64,000 nt of DNA from an uncultured Pelagibacteraceae bacterium (GCA_902587315.1 CACIKW010000003.1:1-64000); one strand, 5' to 3'; shown: positions 19,472 to 29,599, numbered from the stretch's first letter. Notes: a model not told the origin generated them from the sequence alone. Made by a program: numbers and translations.

Positions 19472-20536
19472 TTAAAAAATATTTTTTATAAATATCCATT
19501 TGGGCATTTTTAAAATTATTCCCAAATCATCAAAAACATTACTTTTATTTGATAGAAATTTTATAACTGTTTTGGAAGATGCTTTAAACATATTTAAAAA
19601 TATTTTTGGCATTTTATCTGGATTATTTTTCAAAACATTTAAAAATATATTATCAAGAAACTCATATTTTTTTCCAATATGGTAGGTTTTTGTATTTTGA
19701 ATTTTCTCAATATTATTAGTTATATATTTACTATGATCTTGGATATTAAGAAAAGTATATCCAGTACTTAAACGTGTCATACCTCCAGCAGATCCAATAT
19801 TAATTTTATTTTTATCTGTTTTATTTAATGGATAGAACAAAGGTATAGCTCCTTCTTCTTGATAATTAATTTTATAATTTTTTATTTTAAGAGTTTCTTT
19901 AATATATTTTTCTAATTGAATATCATAATCATTTAATGTTTTGTCATCCATTTTTGATAACCAGGTTGTTTCAATTAAAGCCTTATTTTTTGTGAAAGGT
20001 AAGGTATAAAAAAAGTGTACGTTATCTCTTTGATCACAATCAAAATCCATTAAGTTAAAAATTTCATCATCAAAAATATTTTTAGAAGTTTGAATTTCTA
20101 TACCCTTAAAATGCTGCCAAAGATTTGCTTGATAATTTCCTTTTGATGGAATGCTATTAAATATGAATGAATTGTTTGAGTTTAATTGATCTGTATTTTT
20201 AAAAAATTGAATATTTTTATTATGTTTTAATTGATTTAAGACTTTTTTATAAAATAAACCACTATCTATAGTTTGGTAAGGATACTTATTGTTTACAACT
20301 TCATGTGATCCTAATTTAGAATTGATAGAAAAATTGTTCCAACTTTTTATAACACAATCATCAAAATTATGACCAGTGACTTTCCAAAATGACCATGTTT
20401 TATCTCTTTTATACTCGCTTCTATTTTCAACTATAGCTAAAGTTTTGTCTTTTAATTTTTTATTTATATCTAACTCGTAAGCTAATGATAAACCAGCACA
20501 GCCACCACCTAAGATGATATAATCAAATTCTTTCAT
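19472..20536 (-). CDS. crtY: Lycopene beta-cyclase
   Basis: YIILGGGCAGLSLAYEL; TWSFWK; GSAGGMTRLSTGYTF. Confidence 0.92.
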   Translation of the reverse strand: MKEFDYIILGGGCAGLSLAYELDINKKLKDKTLAIVENRSEYKRDKTWSFWKVTGHNFDDCVIKSWNNFSINSKLGSHEVVNNKYPYQTIDSGLFYKKVLNQLKHNKNIQFFKNTDQLNSNNSFIFNSIPSKGNYQANLWQHFKGIEIQTSKNIFDDEIFNLMDFDCDQRDNVHFFYTLPFTKNKALIETTWLSKMDDKTLNDYDIQLEKYIKETLKIKNYKINYQEEGAIPLFYPLNKTDKNKINIGSAGGMTRLSTGYTFLNIQDHSKYITNNIEKIQNTKTYHIGKKYEFLDNIFLNVLKNNPDKMPKIFLNMFKASSKTVIKFLSNKSNVFDDLGIILKMPKWIFIKNIF

Positions 20537-21413
20537 CTAGATCTACTTCCTTACTTATAATTTCATGTTCATTCTTTCTTTGATGAAACTCTACATCTTT
20601 TAAAAAAAGCAATATAAAATCAAATAAAGATAGAATTGTTTGATATATTTTTTCAAAATTATTAACATAAATTTTTCCTGATTTTTCATAATTCTCCATA
20701 CTTTTTTTTTGCATAATCTTTCTTCCAATTTGTCTGTAAACCCTTCTTGCTACAATTATTGCAAATCTATGTTTAAATGGAATTTTCTTTATTGAAGTAA
20801 ACGAACTTTCATAAAACATATCTGCCAGTTTCAATGTTGCTTCAATATTTTCAAAATCGGGTCTTATATATTGTCTATTCATTTTTTGATCTTCCATTAC
20901 ATCTCTTGCTATATTGGTAAGTTGCATTGCAATGCCTAAATCTATAGCTCCCCTTAATGATCTTGTATCATTTACATTTAGTATTTTAGCCATCATCAAA
21001 CCAACTGTTCCAGCCACTCTATACGAATAAACTAATATATCTTTCACTGATCTAAAATAGACTTTTTGTTTTAGATCAGAACCAACACCTTCAATTAAAT
21101 CATCTAAAATAATTCGTTTAATATTGTAATTCTTTGCAAGGACAATCATATCGTTTAAAATTAGTTCATGCTCGTTTTGATCCAGTACCTTTCTATCAGT
21201 TTCATGTAGTCCATAAGTTTTATTGAAAATAGTTTTAATTTCATTAAATCTTTCTATTCTTAATTTTAAGTTAGTTTTTTCATCCACCAAGTCATCTAGT
21301 ACTCTACAAAATGCATATAGTTTAGAGCAATCATGGTAAATTTTTTTTGGTAAAAAAAATCCTGCCCAATTAAATGATTTAGCAAATTGAGCTAGATAGT
21401 TTTTTTTTGACAT
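20523..21413 (-). CDS. crtB: Phytoene synthase
   Basis: AFCRVLDDLVDE, LTNIARDVMED prenyl-synthase Asp motifs. Confidence 0.95.
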   Translation of the reverse strand: MSKKNYLAQFAKSFNWAGFFLPKKIYHDCSKLYAFCRVLDDLVDEKTNLKLRIERFNEIKTIFNKTYGLHETDRKVLDQNEHELILNDMIVLAKNYNIKRIILDDLIEGVGSDLKQKVYFRSVKDILVYSYRVAGTVGLMMAKILNVNDTRSLRGAIDLGIAMQLTNIARDVMEDQKMNRQYIRPDFENIEATLKLADMFYESSFTSIKKIPFKHRFAIIVARRVYRQIGRKIMQKKSMENYEKSGKIYVNNFEKIYQTILSLFDFILLFLKDVEFHQRKNEHEIISKEVDLDERI

Positions 21414-22870
21414 TAAATTAATTTATCCAATACTTTAGCTGACGACAAAACCCCAGGTACTCCTGCCCCCGGATGAGTACCGGCTCCTACAAAAAAAAGT
21501 CCATCACAAATTTCAGATTTATTGTGAAATCTAAAGTAAGCTGACTGTGAAAATTTTGGTTGTATAGAAAAACCTGACCCATATTTAGTATTCAATTCTT
21601 TTTCAAAGTATTCAGGCGTCAAATAAAAGTCTTCAACAATATTATTTTTAAGATCTGGTAATAAACTTTTTTCCATCTTTTTTATAACAAGTTCCTTTAA
21701 CTTTTCACCTTCTATCGTCCAATTAATTTTTGACTGGTTATTTGGAACTGGCACCAAGACATAAAAACAATCATGATTTTCTGGTGCCATAGATTTATCG
21801 GTAGCTGAAGGCCTGTGTAAGTAAAAACTTATATCTTCATTTAATTTTTTATTTTCAAAAATATCTTCTAAATGCTGCTTATACTTGTCACCAAATTTAA
21901 TTGTATGGTGTGCAACATTTTTATAAACTTTTTTAGTTCCAAAGTAGTAAACAAACAAACCCATTGAATATTCCATTCTTTCTTTTTTCCAATTAAAAAT
22001 AAAACTTGATTTTTTACTATCTAATAATTCTTCATAAACAGCCGGAGGATCTGCATTACATATAACATTGTCTACTTCAATTTCTTTGTAATTTTTAAGC
22101 TTAATGCTTTTTATTTTTTCATCATTTAAATTTATTTTTGTAACTTCGGAACCTTTCAAAATTTTTATATTTTCTTCTAACATTAACTTTTCAAGACCTT
22201 TTATAATATTTCCTGTGCCACCCATCGAATAATGTATTCCCCATTTTTTTTCTAAAAACAAAATTAATCCATATATTGATGTAGTCGTAAATGGGTTACC
22301 ACCAACCAGAAGTGGATGCATGCTAAACATCCGTCTCAATTTTTCATTTTTAATATGAGAAGAGACCAAAGAATATACAGACTTATAGCTTTTTAGATTT
22401 AATAAAGCCGGAAGTTGTTTCATCATAAAAAAAGGCTGGTCAAAAGGCACATCCGCTAGTTCTGAAAATCCTTTATCAAATATTTTTTGTGTAAATTTTA
22501 CTAAATTTTCATAACCTTTTACGTCATTTTTACTAATTTTTTCTATTTGGTTTTTCATTGAAACTTCATTTCCTGAATAATCAAAGCTTGTTCCATCTTC
22601 AAAAAGAAACCTATACCAAATATCAAGTGGTTTAATTTCAATATAATCTTCAGGTTTTTTATTAAAAAGTTCAAAAAGTTCAAAAATTAGATAAGGAGCT
22701 GTAATTACTGTTGGTCCGCCATCAAAAGTAAATCCATTTTTTTTGAAAACTCTTGCTCTTCCACCAAGATCTAGATGTTTTTCAACTAGTGTAACGTTAT
22801 GATTTTTTGCTTTTAATCTTAATGCTGCAGCAATTCCACCAAATCCCCCGCCTATAACAATAGAATTCAT
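21413..22870 (-). CDS. crtI: Phytoene desaturase
   Basis: 485 aa; IGGGFGGIAAALRL, GGRARVFKKNGFTFDGGPTVIT, GAGTHPGAGVPGVLSSAK. Confidence 0.96.
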   Translation of the reverse strand: MNSIVIGGGFGGIAAALRLKAKNHNVTLVEKHLDLGGRARVFKKNGFTFDGGPTVITAPYLIFELFELFNKKPEDYIEIKPLDIWYRFLFEDGTSFDYSGNEVSMKNQIEKISKNDVKGYENLVKFTQKIFDKGFSELADVPFDQPFFMMKQLPALLNLKSYKSVYSLVSSHIKNEKLRRMFSMHPLLVGGNPFTTTSIYGLILFLEKKWGIHYSMGGTGNIIKGLEKLMLEENIKILKGSEVTKINLNDEKIKSIKLKNYKEIEVDNVICNADPPAVYEELLDSKKSSFIFNWKKERMEYSMGLFVYYFGTKKVYKNVAHHTIKFGDKYKQHLEDIFENKKLNEDISFYLHRPSATDKSMAPENHDCFYVLVPVPNNQSKINWTIEGEKLKELVIKKMEKSLLPDLKNNIVEDFYLTPEYFEKELNTKYGSGFSIQPKFSQSAYFRFHNKSEICDGLFFVGAGTHPGAGVPGVLSSAKVLDKLI

Positions 22871-22921
22871 GTTGCTAATTTATATTATTTTTTAGAAAAG
22901 TAACGAAATTATAGTAGTTAG

Positions 22922-23419
22922 TTATGAATTAATATTTTTTAAGGATAATTTGGTCTCTTCAAGTTTTTTTTGAAATAATGTATCTAGCTTAGATTTATCT
23001 ACAGATGTTGAAATTATTTTTTTGGCAGAATCTATAGCTATTTTAATTGATGCATTTCTAATTTGTTTTATTGCTGCATCTTTCATTTGTGTAACTTTTG
23101 TTACTGCTAAATTTTTTTTAATTTCTGCTGATTTATGGAATTTATTATTCATTTCAATAATTAAACTTTCCCCATCTTTTTTTGCCTGATCAAGAATCTT
23201 TTTGCTTTCTGAGTTCGCCGAATCTAGTTTATTTTGTGCTTTATCCAAAAGAGCTTTTGACTCTGATCGTAATTTTTCACTTTCTTCAATTTCTTTTTTT
23301 ATATCAATTATTTGTTTATCAAGAATTTCATTAACTTTTTGTGGAATTTTAAAATAAATTAGGACAACAAAAAAAATTATAAACGAAATTGCTACCCAAA
23401 AAGTTGCATCAAAAGCCAT
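22922..23419 (-). CDS. atpF: ATP synthase F0 subunit b
   Basis: MAFDATFWVAISFIIFFVVLIYFKIP then charged coiled coil; start chosen at internal ATG (ORF track starts at 23494). Confidence 0.88.
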   Translation of the reverse strand: MAFDATFWVAISFIIFFVVLIYFKIPQKVNEILDKQIIDIKKEIEESEKLRSESKALLDKAQNKLDSANSESKKILDQAKKDGESLIIEMNNKFHKSAEIKKNLAVTKVTQMKDAAIKQIRNASIKIAIDSAKKIISTSVDKSKLDTLFQKKLEETKLSLKNINS

Positions 23420-24002
23420 AATATTTTTCCTTATTTTTTTTTGAAATATTTTCAACAATAGCAGATATACTACTCGCATTAACTTCAGTACCAATTAAGA
23501 GTTTTACCAAATCCGCTGAAGTTTCTATTGCTATTTTATTTATTTTTTCGGGTGCTTTATTTTTTAGATCATTAATTTCTTTTTCAGCTTCTTTGATTTC
23601 TTTTTCAATTTCACCCTCTATAATTTTTTGTTTTTTTGATATATCTGCAAGAGTTTTTTGTCTTATTTCATTGTAATAACTTTTTGCTTCACTTTTACTA
23701 TTAACTATAATTTTTTCATATTCTTTTATTTTATTTTCACTTTCTTCTCTTTGTTTTTCTGCTGTTTCAATATTTTCTAATATTTCCGATTTTCTTGCTT
23801 CAAGATTTTTGCTTATTTTTGGTAGTATAAATTTTGATAATGAAATAAATAAAATTCCAAAAGTTAATATTAGCCAAAATATTTGTGAAATCCAAAACTC
23901 TGGATTTAGTTGCGGCATACCTCCACTTTCAGAACTTTGCGCCATAGAAAATAACGCAAAGCTGAAAATTAATATGCTAACAATTATTTTTTTTACCATC
24001 AA
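23409..24002 (-). CDS. ATP synthase F0 subunit b'
   Basis: MPQLNPEFWISQIFWLILTFGILFISLSKFILPKI typical b' N-terminus. Confidence 0.9.
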   Translation of the reverse strand: MMVKKIIVSILIFSFALFSMAQSSESGGMPQLNPEFWISQIFWLILTFGILFISLSKFILPKISKNLEARKSEILENIETAEKQREESENKIKEYEKIIVNSKSEAKSYYNEIRQKTLADISKKQKIIEGEIEKEIKEAEKEINDLKNKAPEKINKIAIETSADLVKLLIGTEVNASSISAIVENISKKNKEKYYGF

Positions 24003-24230
24003 TTAAAATGCAAATAATATAATTAATGCAACAACTAAACCAAATAAACCCGTTGCTTCAGCTAATGCAAATCCTAATAGTAAATTAGGAAATTGTTTTT
24101 GAGCTGCTGACGGATTTCTCATCGCGCCAGAAAGGTAATTTCCAAAAATAATTCCTATTCCTACTCCAGCACCAGCTAGCGCTATAGCTGCCAGTCCTGC
24201 TCCAATCATTTTTGCTGCTTCTAACTCCAT
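24003..24230 (-). CDS. atpE: ATP synthase F0 subunit c
   Basis: 75 aa; GAGLAAIALAGAGVGIGIIFG; ALAEATGLFGLVVALIILFAF. Confidence 0.97.
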   Translation of the reverse strand: MELEAAKMIGAGLAAIALAGAGVGIGIIFGNYLSGAMRNPSAAQKQFPNLLLGFALAEATGLFGLVVALIILFAF

Positions 24231-24243
24231 TTATCCTCCTTTT

Positions 24244-24978
24244 TTAATGGTGTAAATTTAATGCATCATTTAAATAAATGCATGTTAATATTGCAAAAAC
24301 ATAAGCTTGAAGAAAAGCAACTAATATCTCCAAACCAGTTAAAGCAACTGAAAAACTTAGTGGAAGCCATCCACCAATTATTCCGAGACTTACAACAAAA
24401 CCTCCGAATACTTTCATCATAGTATGACCAGCCATCATGTTTGCGAAAAGTCTAACAGATAAACTTATTGGTCTACTTAAATAAGAAATTATTTCTATAA
24501 TAACTATTAAAGGCAACAAAATCACGGGGACTCCACTTGGGACAAAGAGCTTTAAATATCCAAATCCGTGTTTTATAAAACCTATTATTGTAACCCCAAC
24601 AAAAATAAATCCAGCCAAAACAAAGGTTACTATTATATGACTTGTAACTGTGAAAGAATATGGGATCATGCCGAACATATTACAAAACAAAACAAACATA
24701 AAAAGAGAAAATATAAATGAAAAATATGGTTTGGCTTTAGATCCCGCGGTATCACTAATCATTTTTGAGACAAAAGAATAACTTAGTTCAGCTAGAAGCT
24801 GCATTTTATTTGGAATTAAAGAATTTTTTTTAGCACCTAAATTAAAAATTAATAATATCGCCAAAGAACAAATAACCATAAACAAACTAGAATTTGTAAA
24901 AGAAATATCTATTTCTCCTAGCTTAATTTCAGGACCAATTCTATATACATTAAATTGGTGCATTGGATTTGCTGCCAT
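24244..24978 (-). CDS. atpB: ATP synthase F0 subunit a
   Basis: LSVRLFANMMAGHTMMKVFGGF; GLEILVAFLQAYVFAILTCIYLNDA. Confidence 0.97.
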   Translation of the reverse strand: MAANPMHQFNVYRIGPEIKLGEIDISFTNSSLFMVICSLAILLIFNLGAKKNSLIPNKMQLLAELSYSFVSKMISDTAGSKAKPYFSFIFSLFMFVLFCNMFGMIPYSFTVTSHIIVTFVLAGFIFVGVTIIGFIKHGFGYLKLFVPSGVPVILLPLIVIIEIISYLSRPISLSVRLFANMMAGHTMMKVFGGFVVSLGIIGGWLPLSFSVALTGLEILVAFLQAYVFAILTCIYLNDALNLHH

Positions 24979-24984
24979 AATAAT

Positions 24985-25260
24985 TTACCTTTGCATATTT
25001 TTTGCCGATCTAACTACGTTCAATATTCCTGCAACTACACCAACAAAAAAAAATATTAAAATTAACCAAGGTTTAGTACCAAACCAATTATCTAAAATAA
25101 ACCCAATAATTGTCCCAACTGCCACAGCGGAAATTAGCTCAGCGCTCATTTTGAAAGCAAATCCTATATTGGAATTGGGATTTTTTTGTTTAGGAAAATA
25201 CTTGCTTTTAATTTTTTCTTTTGCAATCTCCAGGCGAGTTTTTAATTGATCCTTAGGCAT
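24985..25260 (-). CDS. atpI: AtpI-like F0F1 assembly protein
   Basis: 91 aa, two TM helices; first gene of the F0 cluster. Confidence 0.85.
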   Translation of the reverse strand: MPKDQLKTRLEIAKEKIKSKYFPKQKNPNSNIGFAFKMSAELISAVAVGTIIGFILDNWFGTKPWLILIFFFVGVVAGILNVVRSAKNMQR

Positions 25261-25263
25261 TTA

Positions 25264-27660
25264 TTATGCCACCATGCTTTCTGCTTTTTGAAGGTCAACT
25301 GCTACAAGCTGACTAATTCCCTTTTCGGCCATAGTAACACCATAGAGTCTATCCATTTTGGACATTGTTAGTGCATGATGTGTTACTATTATAAATTTTG
25401 TAGAAGTTATTTTTGTTAATTCTTCTAAGAGATTACAAAATCTAGTCACATTAGCATCATCGAGCGGTGCATCTACTTCATCTAACACACATATAGGAGC
25501 TGGGTTTGTCAAAAATACTGCAAACACTAGCGACAAGGCTGTTAAAGCTTGCTCACCACCTGAAAGTAAAGTAATTGATTGAAGTCTTTTTCCCGGAGGA
25601 CTTACCAACATTTCTAAGCCAGCATCCAGAGGATCTTCAGAGTCAACTAATTCTAATCTGGCATTTCCTCCATTAAATAATTTTGTATATACTTCGTTAA
25701 ATCTTCTGTTCACTTTTTCAAAAGCCTCAAGTAGTTTTTCTCTGCCTTTTTGATTTAATTCGTTTATACTTTCTTTAAGTTTTAAAATTGCTGTAACCAA
25801 GTCTTGTCTGTCTTTTTCCATTTTTTTTATCTCATCTATATATAAACTGGTTTCTTCATCAGCTCTTAAATTAACTGAGCCTAATTTTTCTCTATCTCTT
25901 TTTTTTGCATCTAATAATTCTTCTTGTGCCACAGAATCTGGAAGCTCTTCGTTATTTTTTAAATTAGAGAATTCTAATAAATTATTTTCATTTAAGCTTA
26001 AATCAGTCTCAACTCTTTCTATTAAATCATCTTTTCTTTTTAGCAATCCGTCTATTGTTGCTCCTGAGCTAGCTTTTCTTTCTCTTATTTCAATAGTACT
26101 TTCTTTTGTAGAATCTAATTCATTTCTAAGTTCAATAATTTTATTATCAATTTGGTCAATAATTATTTGATTTTCCTGCTTGTCTTTTTCAGACAATCTT
26201 AAATTTTCAGAAATTTGTCCTTTTTTTTCAGCTTGTGACTGTGGCTGTTTTTCTAAATTTTTAAGTTGAACTAAAAATTTATTTTTCCTTTCAGAAAGTT
26301 CATTTATCATTTTTTCTGAATTAATCAGTAAATTTTTCCAGCTTTCTATTTCTGTTTCTATTGAGCCAATTCTTTGTTTTCTTTTTATTGACTCATTTTT
26401 TATATTTTGATTCTTACTGTAACTTTCAGCGTATGATTCTATAATTAATTTAGAATTATCAAGAGCAAGTATTGCTTCGTTATTTTTTTGAGAATTTATT
26501 AATTCTTTTATTTTTTCTATTTCAAGTCTTAATTTATTTTTTGTAGAATCTAAGTCTTCACTAGATTTTTTTTCTGTCTCATAGTATTTTGAGTCTATAT
26601 CAATTAATTCCTTTTTTTCTTCTCCAAGTCTTTTTTCATTAGAGGTAGCATCAATAACAATACTTTTTTCTCGGTCAGTATCTTCTTCAATAGTTTTTAG
26701 TGATTTTTTTACATTTTCTATCTCAATATCAATTCTTTTATTTTCTTCATCTAGACTTTTTAATTCTAAGTTCAATCTTTGAATCTTAGATAAAGTTTCT
26801 ATATTTTTTTCTCTAATTGGATTTACCTTGTCTGTCTCTAACTTTATATTTTTTTCAATAAATTCCAATCTTTCATTAAATTTTTTTACTTCATTATCTG
26901 CTTCACTATTTATTTCGTTTTCCAATTTTATTTCTCGGTGTATATCTTTTAATCTTAAGAAGTATAAACCTGCTTCAATTTTTTTAATTTCTTCTGAGAT
27001 AATTTTGTATTTTGTTGCTTCTTCAGCTTGTTTTTGTAAGCTGTATAATTGTTTTTCTTTTTGTTTTCTTAAATCATCTGCTCTTTTTAAATTATTTTCA
27101 GCTGCATTTAATCTTAATTCGGCCTCATGTCTTCTTGCATGTAATCCTGAAATTCCTGCAGCCTCTTCTAATATTGCCCTACGATCTGCGGGTTTTGCAG
27201 TAACTAGCGCTCCAATCCTTCCTTGGCTAATTAAAGATGGAGAGTGGGCACCAGTTGATAGATCAGCAAAAAGCATTTGGGTATCTTTTGCCCTAACTTC
27301 TCTATCATTAATATAAAATTTTGACCCCTTGTCCTTTTCGATTTTTCTTCTTATTTGAACTTCATCTAGCTCTTTATATTGAATTGGCCCATTTTTTTCT
27401 TCATTATCTAAAACAATTAAAACTTCAGCTATATTTTTTGAAGGTTTATTTGAAGTTCCTGAAAATATCACGTCTTCCATTCCAGAGCCTCTCATGCTTT
27501 TTGCAGAAGTTTCGCCCATGCACCATCTTAGCGCTTCAACTATATTTGATTTACCACAACCGTTAGGTCCAACAATGCCCGTTAGTCCTTTTTCTATAAG
27601 AAAGATTGTTTTTTCAGCGAAAGATTTAAATCCATTAAGTTGGACTTTTTTAAACTGCAT
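25264..27660 (-). CDS. smc: Chromosome segregation SMC ATPase (short, no recognisable hinge)
   Basis: 798 aa; Walker A GPNGCGKSN; LSGGEQALTALSL signature; VLDEVDAPLDDANV Walker B; continuous coiled coil between heads. Confidence 0.93.
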   Translation of the reverse strand: MQFKKVQLNGFKSFAEKTIFLIEKGLTGIVGPNGCGKSNIVEALRWCMGETSAKSMRGSGMEDVIFSGTSNKPSKNIAEVLIVLDNEEKNGPIQYKELDEVQIRRKIEKDKGSKFYINDREVRAKDTQMLFADLSTGAHSPSLISQGRIGALVTAKPADRRAILEEAAGISGLHARRHEAELRLNAAENNLKRADDLRKQKEKQLYSLQKQAEEATKYKIISEEIKKIEAGLYFLRLKDIHREIKLENEINSEADNEVKKFNERLEFIEKNIKLETDKVNPIREKNIETLSKIQRLNLELKSLDEENKRIDIEIENVKKSLKTIEEDTDREKSIVIDATSNEKRLGEEKKELIDIDSKYYETEKKSSEDLDSTKNKLRLEIEKIKELINSQKNNEAILALDNSKLIIESYAESYSKNQNIKNESIKRKQRIGSIETEIESWKNLLINSEKMINELSERKNKFLVQLKNLEKQPQSQAEKKGQISENLRLSEKDKQENQIIIDQIDNKIIELRNELDSTKESTIEIRERKASSGATIDGLLKRKDDLIERVETDLSLNENNLLEFSNLKNNEELPDSVAQEELLDAKKRDREKLGSVNLRADEETSLYIDEIKKMEKDRQDLVTAILKLKESINELNQKGREKLLEAFEKVNRRFNEVYTKLFNGGNARLELVDSEDPLDAGLEMLVSPPGKRLQSITLLSGGEQALTALSLVFAVFLTNPAPICVLDEVDAPLDDANVTRFCNLLEELTKITSTKFIIVTHHALTMSKMDRLYGVTMAEKGISQLVAVDLQKAESMVA

Positions 27661-27668
27661 TTACAGAT

Positions 27669-28250
27669 CTATATCATTTTTTCGAGAGTTTTTTTTAAAT
27701 TTTTATAGTTTAATGGTTTATCAAACTTTTTATTATTTATTATTAAAGTAGGAGTTGCTTCAATTTTGAATTTTTTTACACCTTCGACGCGATCTTCTAA
27801 AATATGGTCCTCGACATATTTGTTATTTATACATTTTTCAAAATTTAACCCAAAATTACTGTTTTCTATAATCTTTTTAAGATGTGAATTTAATTCATCA
27901 ATTGTATTTCCCTTTACCCATTTTTTTTGATTTTTAAATAAAAAATGTAATATTTTTGAATTTCCGTCATTATTACAATGTGCAATTTTTGATGCATTCA
28001 AGGCAGCCATATCTAATGGAAAATTTCTAAATTCTATTTTTACTAAACCTTTTTCAACAAAATTTTTTTTTAATTCTGGATATATATTGTTGTGAAAATT
28101 TGCACAGTGACCACAGGTTAAAGACTCAAAAACGATTAAATGTATTTTAGCATCAGGATCTCCATCAATTATAGGATTCACTTTTGTAGCAGAATAAAGA
28201 TGAGAATAACTGAATATTACCAAAAAGGCCGCTATAATAAATTTGTTCAT
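27669..28250 (-). CDS. DsbA-family thiol:disulfide protein
   Basis: 193 aa; signal peptide; FESLTCGHCANFHNN CxxC; VKKFKIEATPTLIINNKKF. Confidence 0.85.
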   Translation of the reverse strand: MNKFIIAAFLVIFSYSHLYSATKVNPIIDGDPDAKIHLIVFESLTCGHCANFHNNIYPELKKNFVEKGLVKIEFRNFPLDMAALNASKIAHCNNDGNSKILHFLFKNQKKWVKGNTIDELNSHLKKIIENSNFGLNFEKCINNKYVEDHILEDRVEGVKKFKIEATPTLIINNKKFDKPLNYKNLKKTLEKMI

Positions 28251-28606
28251 TTTTTATCTCTTCTGTAAGATACTAATTTAATTTTGTTTATAAACTTATA
28301 TCCAAGAAAATCGTTTATTCTAGCTATAATTATATCTCTGGAATATTCTACGTCTATTTCATGTCCTTTTTTTACTGCAACATTTAATCTTTTTACACCA
28401 GAGTTTTTTAAGTTAATAAAAGATTTTGGAAAACAGGCTTTAAAAAGCTTATTTCCAACAATTATTTTCCAATTGTCGATAATTTTTGAATAGATATCGC
28501 CTTTATTTAAAATTTTTTCTCTTATAGTCTTTGGCAAACTATCCTTAAAGGATCTTAATCCTTGAATTGATTTCTTTCTACTTCTAGTATTGTTTTTTGA
28601 TCGCAT
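28247..28606 (-). CDS. DUF721 (DciA-like) protein
   Basis: SKIIDNWKIIVGNKLFKACFPKSF...LNVAVKKGHEIDVEYSRDIIIARINDFLGYKFINKIKL; start taken at ATG 28606 rather than TTG 28618. Confidence 0.7.
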   Translation of the reverse strand: MRSKNNTRSRKKSIQGLRSFKDSLPKTIREKILNKGDIYSKIIDNWKIIVGNKLFKACFPKSFINLKNSGVKRLNVAVKKGHEIDVEYSRDIIIARINDFLGYKFINKIKLVSYRRDKK

Positions 28607-29599
28607 ATGAGAAAACAAAACATATCAAAAAAAATTCTGTATTGGTACGATAATAATAAAAGACAGTTACCATGGAGAAAGCATATTTCTAAAAAACAAA
28701 GACAATATTTTACTTTAGTAAGTGAATTCATGTTGCAGCAGACACAAGTTAAAACTGTAATTCCTTATTTTAATAATTTTATAAACAAAATTCCAAATTT
28801 AAAAAAATTAGCCAAAGTTGAAGAAAAGAAGTTATTAAAGTGCTGGGAAGGACTTGGCTATTATTCTAGAGCAAGAAATTTAAAAAAAACTGCAAAAAAA
28901 ATTATCTCAGAATTTAATGGAGACTTGCCAAATACAATTGAAGAGCTTAAAAAGCTTCCAGGAATTGGCAGTTATACATCAAGCGCAATAATTGCAATAG
29001 CATTTAACAAACCAATTATTCCCTTAGATGGCAATGTAGAAAGAGTTTTAAAAAGAGTATTTTTTTTAAGAAATGACCATGAGACAAGTAAAGAAAATAT
29101 ATTTAATAAAAAGTCTTTTTTTGGAAAATCAAAAAGGTCGAGTGATTACGCCCAAGCCATTATGGAAATGGGAGCTTTAATTTGCAAACCTATAAATCCT
29201 TTATGTTTTAAATGTCCTATTTCAAAGAATTGTATATCTTATAAAAAAAATGATTTTAAAATAAAACCAAAAAATAAATTTAATAAGGTAAAATATTTTG
29301 AAGCAAATATTTATCAAAATCAAAGAAAATATTTATTAATAAAAAATAACAAATTTGAATTTTTAAAAAATTTATTAATTTTTCCAATGCAAGAAATGAA
29401 AAAAAATAAATTCAGCGCTTCTATTAAAAAAAAAATTAATATTAAAATGTCCAACATGGATATGAAAATTGTTTTAAATAAAAAAAATAAACTTATTAAA
29501 ATTAGAAATAGCTACTTATTAGATAAAAAAAAAATTAAAGATCAAATCTTACCATCATTTACAAAAAAAATTATTAACTCTATTTCAAGCTATTCATGA
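28607..29599 (+). CDS. mutY: A/G-specific adenine glycosylase
   Basis: LPWRK, SEFMLQQTQVKTVIPYF, LPGIGSYTSSAI HhH-GPD, CX6CX2CX5C Fe-S loop. Confidence 0.95.
   Translation: MRKQNISKKILYWYDNNKRQLPWRKHISKKQRQYFTLVSEFMLQQTQVKTVIPYFNNFINKIPNLKKLAKVEEKKLLKCWEGLGYYSRARNLKKTAKKIISEFNGDLPNTIEELKKLPGIGSYTSSAIIAIAFNKPIIPLDGNVERVLKRVFFLRNDHETSKENIFNKKSFFGKSKRSSDYAQAIMEMGALICKPINPLCFKCPISKNCISYKKNDFKIKPKNKFNKVKYFEANIYQNQRKYLLIKNNKFEFLKNLLIFPMQEMKKNKFSASIKKKINIKMSNMDMKIVLNKKNKLIKIRNSYLLDKKKIKDQILPSFTKKIINSISSYS

Noticed and set aside
26828-27316. 162-aa plus-strand ORF, and nearby 27012..27203, 27321..27566, 27494..27751
   Set aside because: Antisense to smc; Phe/Ser/Leu-rich low-complexity translation, no recognisable motif.
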